The notes under the pieces are model-generated. The model searched no databases, was not told where the DNA came from, and saw only the letters and a list, made by a program, of their open reading frames with translations. A DNA stretch of 64,000 bases, taken from the NCBI GenBank assembly GCA_020226215.1, contig CM035233.1, positions 23,315,150 through 23,379,149 on the forward strand, given 5' to 3'. This document shows positions 60,343-64,000 of this stretch, one piece after another. Each line of letters opens with the position of its first letter. The stretch's first letter is position 1. Both the position numbers and the translations under genes were made by a program. This DNA comes from Sindora glabra (taxonomy: Eukaryota; Streptophyta; Magnoliopsida; Fabales; Fabaceae).

Positions 60343-61880
60343 TGATACATAAAATATTTACATGTTTATTTTCCCTTGTATGATGCATTTTTGGATGTTA
60401 TCTTATTTAATTTAATAAATTTAGTTGCATTTTGTGAATGAGTCTTGAATTTGAAATGAAATCAAATCTTTTGGATAATGCTATATTCTGACCCTGTTTC
60501 AGGTTTTATGATATATCTGGAGTTCTAGATGTTGGATTGGGTTGTTCTTTATATGGTTACAAAGCTAATAAAAATCCCTACAACTTTCATGTTTAAAGAA
60601 AAGCCCAGTTCGGAATCTAAGGATCTCAAATTTTGCTTGGAAGATGAAATAGTGGTTCTGATGGAATCTGACCTTTGGTTACTAATCTGATCATAACTTG
60701 GGATAGAAATGTCAAAATTAGGAGTTCTTTACGGCATTTGAAATTTAATATCCGGCTCTACAACTCCTATGTTGACAGGAAGATGTAAATCTGCCATTCT
60801 CATGGTGAAAAATTACCAACAAGTCAGAAGAATTGTTGCTGCGAAAATCAAGAAGGGTAGTTAAAGACCATGAGTGGTAGCTAAAGAATGTGATTGGTAG
60901 CTAATGGTCAAGATTTATGACTTGCAGCTAATTCATTCACCTATAAATAGGTAGAAGTAGAGAGCATTTGTAGCATTCATTGATTCATGCATCTTAGATA
61001 GTAGTTTAGTTCATGCATTTTTAGTTCTTGTATGCCTCCTACATGGAAGGTTTTACCTCCTACATGGATGGATAGTATTTCTATTTTCATGCATTTGTAA
61101 TTATAATGTTTGTATCATAAATGTGATGATGTTTCTATTTTATTTTGAGTTTGTTTTTAATTTCATTATGTTCTAATTTTTTATCTTCCTAGGGTGATGA
61201 CGTAACTTGATAATAACGGATTGGATTCTAATCTATTGAAACTAATTTCGATTTTCTTTCCTAGATTGAGTTTTAATTATTACTCTTAATGCTTTCAATT
61301 GATTGGCCACCTTTTTGAATGAACTCAATATGTGTGTTGAGACCGGAAGGAGATACATATGTATGGAACCTATAATTAAAACCGTAAATTACATATGAAA
61401 TAGGAATATATTCATATGGTTTATGTAGTCTTATTGAGTTCCATAAATTCTAATGCATGATTAGTTGTTGTAATTCACATAGGAATATAGTGAATTAGCA
61501 ATTAGTTATAGAATTACTTGACCTTGGAAGAGGCTAGTGATTAATTTAGGGAAACTCGGCTATCAATTAAGGAAGTTAAAATTGGATTAGTGTAGATAGA
61601 TGATTCGATCCGAAATTATTAAGTGAAGTCTGATCCCTAGGTCTTTTATTCATCTTCATCTTTACTCCAATTGCATTCATATTTATTTTAAGTATTTTTT
61701 GCATCAATCTTTATTTACTCGCTTCAATTCCAACTAATCGATTTGCCAAATAGTATTAGGGTTATTAATTTTGGTACTTAGTGAAACAATCCTCGAGGGA
61801 ATGATACTTACTTATCACTTTATTACTTGTTTACGATGGTGTGCACTTGCGCTAATTGATAAACCATTTCACACATAACA
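60343..61880 (+). repeat. 5' LTR of the Athila-like element (about 1538 bp)
   Basis: Starts TGATACATAAAATATTTACA at the point where the disrupted gypsy gag frame ends, and ends TTTCACACATAACA before the primer site. Length is usual for Athila LTRs. The right LTR is not in the window, so the boundaries rest on the insertion junction and the primer site. Confidence 0.75.
60940..60950 (+). promoter_or_regulatory. TATA box in the Athila-like LTR
   Basis: CCTATAAATAG is a near-consensus plant TATA box, about 930 bases before the LTR end, the likely core promoter of the element. Confidence 0.6.
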
Positions 61881-61884
61881 AGTT

Positions 61885-61903
61885 TTTGGCGTCGTTGCTG
61901 GGG
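61885..61903 (+). other. Primer binding site of the Athila-like element
   Basis: TTGGCGTCGTTGCTGGGGA just after the LTR is close to the TGGCGCCGTTGCCGGGGA site common in Athila/Tat elements, with two C-to-T type differences. Confidence 0.75.
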
Positions 61904-62012
61904 ATTGTTATCATTAATATCAATACCAAGTAATCTTAATCCTAATTTGATTTTTATTTTACATTTTTTTTCTTTGGTGTTTTCTTTTCTTTTTTCAGGT
62001 TTGTCCTATTGT

Positions 62013-64000
62013 ATGACCAAATCAAGAGTTGCTGAGCCACTGCTATTTGATTTTGAGATCAAGAGAACTTGTCGAAGGAATCGAAAGATACAGAAGCAGT
62101 CAACTGTAGATCAAGGTGAAGCAATGGCAGATTTGAGAGAAGAACCAGACACCAAAGCACTCCGTGACTATGCCACACCAACAGTCATGGATACCATTTC
62201 TGGGATCAGGAGACCACCTATACCAGCCAACAACTTTGAGATCAAGCCAGCCATAATTCAAATGATGCAAGCAAATCAGTTTGGAGGTTCTCCAGTAGAT
62301 GATCCGAATGCACATATAGCCAGCTTTCTGGAAATTTGTGATACATTCAAGCATAATGGCGTTTCTGATGATTCCATAAGGTTGCGACTTTTCCCTTTCT
62401 CACTTAGGGATAAGGCTAAAAGCTGGTTACACTCTTTACCAGTAGGGAGCATCACTACATGGAACATATTGGCACAAAAATTCCTAGCAAAATTCTTTCC
62501 TCCAGCTAAAACTGCAAAGATGAGAAATGAGATTGCTTCATTCACCCAGCATGACATGGAAAGCCTTTATGAAGCATGGGAAAAATACAAGGAGCTGCTA
62601 AGAAGATGTCCTCATCATGGGCTACCAGATTGGCTGCAATTACAGACTTTCTACAATGGATTATCTAATGCTACCAGAACACTTGTAGATGCTGTAGCTG
62701 GTGGATCATTAATGGGAAAAAGCATAGAAGCTATTATGGAGCTGTTAGAAGAGATGGCAGCAAATGCTTACCAATGGCCTTCTGAACGCAACATTTCAAA
62801 GAAAGCACTTGGAGTCCATGAGCTAGACATTCTGACCACTTTATCTTCTCAAGTTGCCTCTATATCCAAGCAAGTGAGTTCATTAACAGCTCAAGCAAAT
62901 GCAATCAGAACTCCTGCAGATGCTTGTGATCTATGTGGAGGTCCTTACATGAGCACACAATGTCAAGAAGGCAATCCATTCATTCCTTCTCAACCTGAAC
63001 AAGCCAACTATGTAGGGAATCAAAATCGTCAAAATGATCCTTTCTCAAACACATACAATCCAGGATGGAGAAACCACCCTAATTTAGGGTGAAGGAATAA
63101 TCAGAATGTGTTCAAACCTCAAGGGAATTATCAACAACAAATTCAGCAATCACCACCACAACCAAAGGCAAATTTAGAAGAAGCATTAGCTCAATTAACC
63201 ATGAATACTTCGCAATTCATGGCCAGAACAGAAGCTACACTCAAGAATCAAGAAGCAACCATGCAAAGTCAAGTAACTTCAATCAAAAATCTGGAGGTGC
63301 AAATGGGCCAAATTGCAAGTATGCTGAATTCCAGACAACCAGGCACTTTACCCAGTGACACTGAAAGAAATCCTAGAGAGCACGTAAAGGCTGTCTCATT
63401 AAGAAGTGGGAAGCAGTTGAATGAACCAAAATCAAGGAAGAAAAATGAAGAAGCTAAAAAAGAAGATGAGGTGATTCCAAGAAGAATGACTTTTCCAGAT
63501 AATCCTCCACCATATGTTCCACCAGTTCCATTTTCTCAAAGATTGGTGAAAGCTAAGCTAGACAAGCAGTTTAGCAAGTTTCTGGAGGTGTTTAAAAAGT
63601 TGCACATTAATATCCCATTTGCTGAAACTTTAGCCCAAATGCCCAGTTATGCAAAATTTATGAAGGAGATTTTATCAAAGAAACGCAAACTGGAGGATTT
63701 TGAAATAGTAGCCTTAATTGAAGAGTGCAGTGCAATTCTCCAAAAGAAGTTGCCACCAAAGCTTAAAGATCCTGGGAGTTTCTGCATACCCTGTACCATT
63801 GGAGAGTGTGAATTCGAAAAAGCCTTATGTGACCTTGGTGCAAGTGTGAATCTGATGCCATTATCCGTCTACAAGAAGCTGGGATTGGGAGAAGTGAAAC
63901 CAACTACTCTGTTAATGCAGCTAGCAGATCGTTCAATAAAGCATCCACGTGGAGTCCTTGAAGATGTGCTAGTAAAAGTTGATAAGTTCATCTTCCCAGC
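62013..64000 (+). pseudogene. Athila-like gag-protease, one stop, runs off the window
   Basis: Start chosen at ATG 62013 (MTKSRVAEPLLFDFEIKRTC), which follows a T-rich stretch ending in CAG. An earlier ATG at 61905 in the same frame lies within the untranslated leader. Gag core: YATPTVMDTISGIRRPPIPA, FEICDT-type helix (IASFLEICDTFKHNGVSDD), RLRLFPFSLRDKAKSWLHSL, WNILAQKFLAKFFPPAKTAK, GLPDWLQLQTFYNGL. The knuckle CDLCGGPYMSTQC has Tyr where His is usual. A TGA at 63090-63092 replaces the Trp expected in NLGWRN; the same frame then stays open to 64000 through SLRSGKQL, a proline-rich linker and the protease CDLGASVNLMPLSVYKKLGL with the Athila DLGA active site and LADRSIKHPRGVLEDVLVKV. Gag forms the particle and the protease would process the polyprotein. 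Confidence 0.9.

Larger units (their letters stand above)
60343..64000 (+). mobile_element. Athila-like Ty3/gypsy element (5' part; continues past window)
   Basis: Left LTR, primer site, gag and protease of an Athila-type element in plus orientation, inserted in the gag of the minus-strand gypsy element. RT, integrase and the right LTR should follow beyond 64000. Apart from one stop in gag the reading frame stays open from 62013 to the end of the window, so this is a rather young copy. Confidence 0.88.

Overview
This is a very AT-rich, gene-poor stretch of plant nuclear DNA, most likely from a dicot, though the species cannot be named from sequence. The reasons are plant-type Ty1/copia, chromovirus-like Ty3/gypsy, Athila-like and Tekay/Del-like LTR elements, a plant L1-type LINE with a DUF4283/zinc-knuckle ORF1 and an RNase H domain in ORF2, hAT-like non-autonomous DNA transposons, and one small intron-containing gene. 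I see no bacterial or organellar genes, no tRNA or rRNA genes and no CRISPR array.

Layout. 1-1672: AT-rich filler. 1673-7843: a complete but decayed Ty3/gypsy element whose pol segments are in the wrong order (integrase N-terminal part before reverse transcriptase). 7844-12425: filler with a relic of a Ulp1-like protease. 12426-12813: the only intact host-type gene, a two-exon gene for an unrecognised 96-residue protein on the minus strand. 13055-14331: a hAT-like non-autonomous element. 14340-18200: extremely AT-rich DNA with old degenerate repeats. 18480-22029: a minus-strand copia relic holding a solo LTR. 22030-26775: a rearranged gypsy element with inverted LTRs and an LTR fused directly to RNase H. 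27079-29733: a Tekay/Del-like solo LTR. 30747-38948: a large non-autonomous LTR element (LARD type) with no coding capacity, holding a second copy of the same solo LTR. 38949-42827: AT-rich filler.

42828 to the right edge is a nested retroelement pile. A minus-strand copia element (3' LTR 42828-43460, RNase H 43861-44460, RT 56870-57398) was split by a LINE (about 44465-56869). Inside the LINE, ORF1 was hit by a hAT-like element (45474-46432, 8-bp target duplication) and ORF2 by a young copia element with 121-bp LTRs (49553-54646, 5-bp target duplication). The edge of that copia was later tandemly duplicated. To the right, a second copy of the scrambled-pol gypsy element (57399-60342, minus strand) interrupts or abuts the old copia and is itself interrupted by an Athila-like element (60343 to beyond the window).

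Almost all coding capacity is dead transposon sequence. Several inactivating changes fit C-to-T or G-to-A transitions, as expected in silenced, methylated DNA. The most unusual content is the scrambled gypsy family, because the same rearranged order is found in two separate insertions and so was copied and mobilised in that form.
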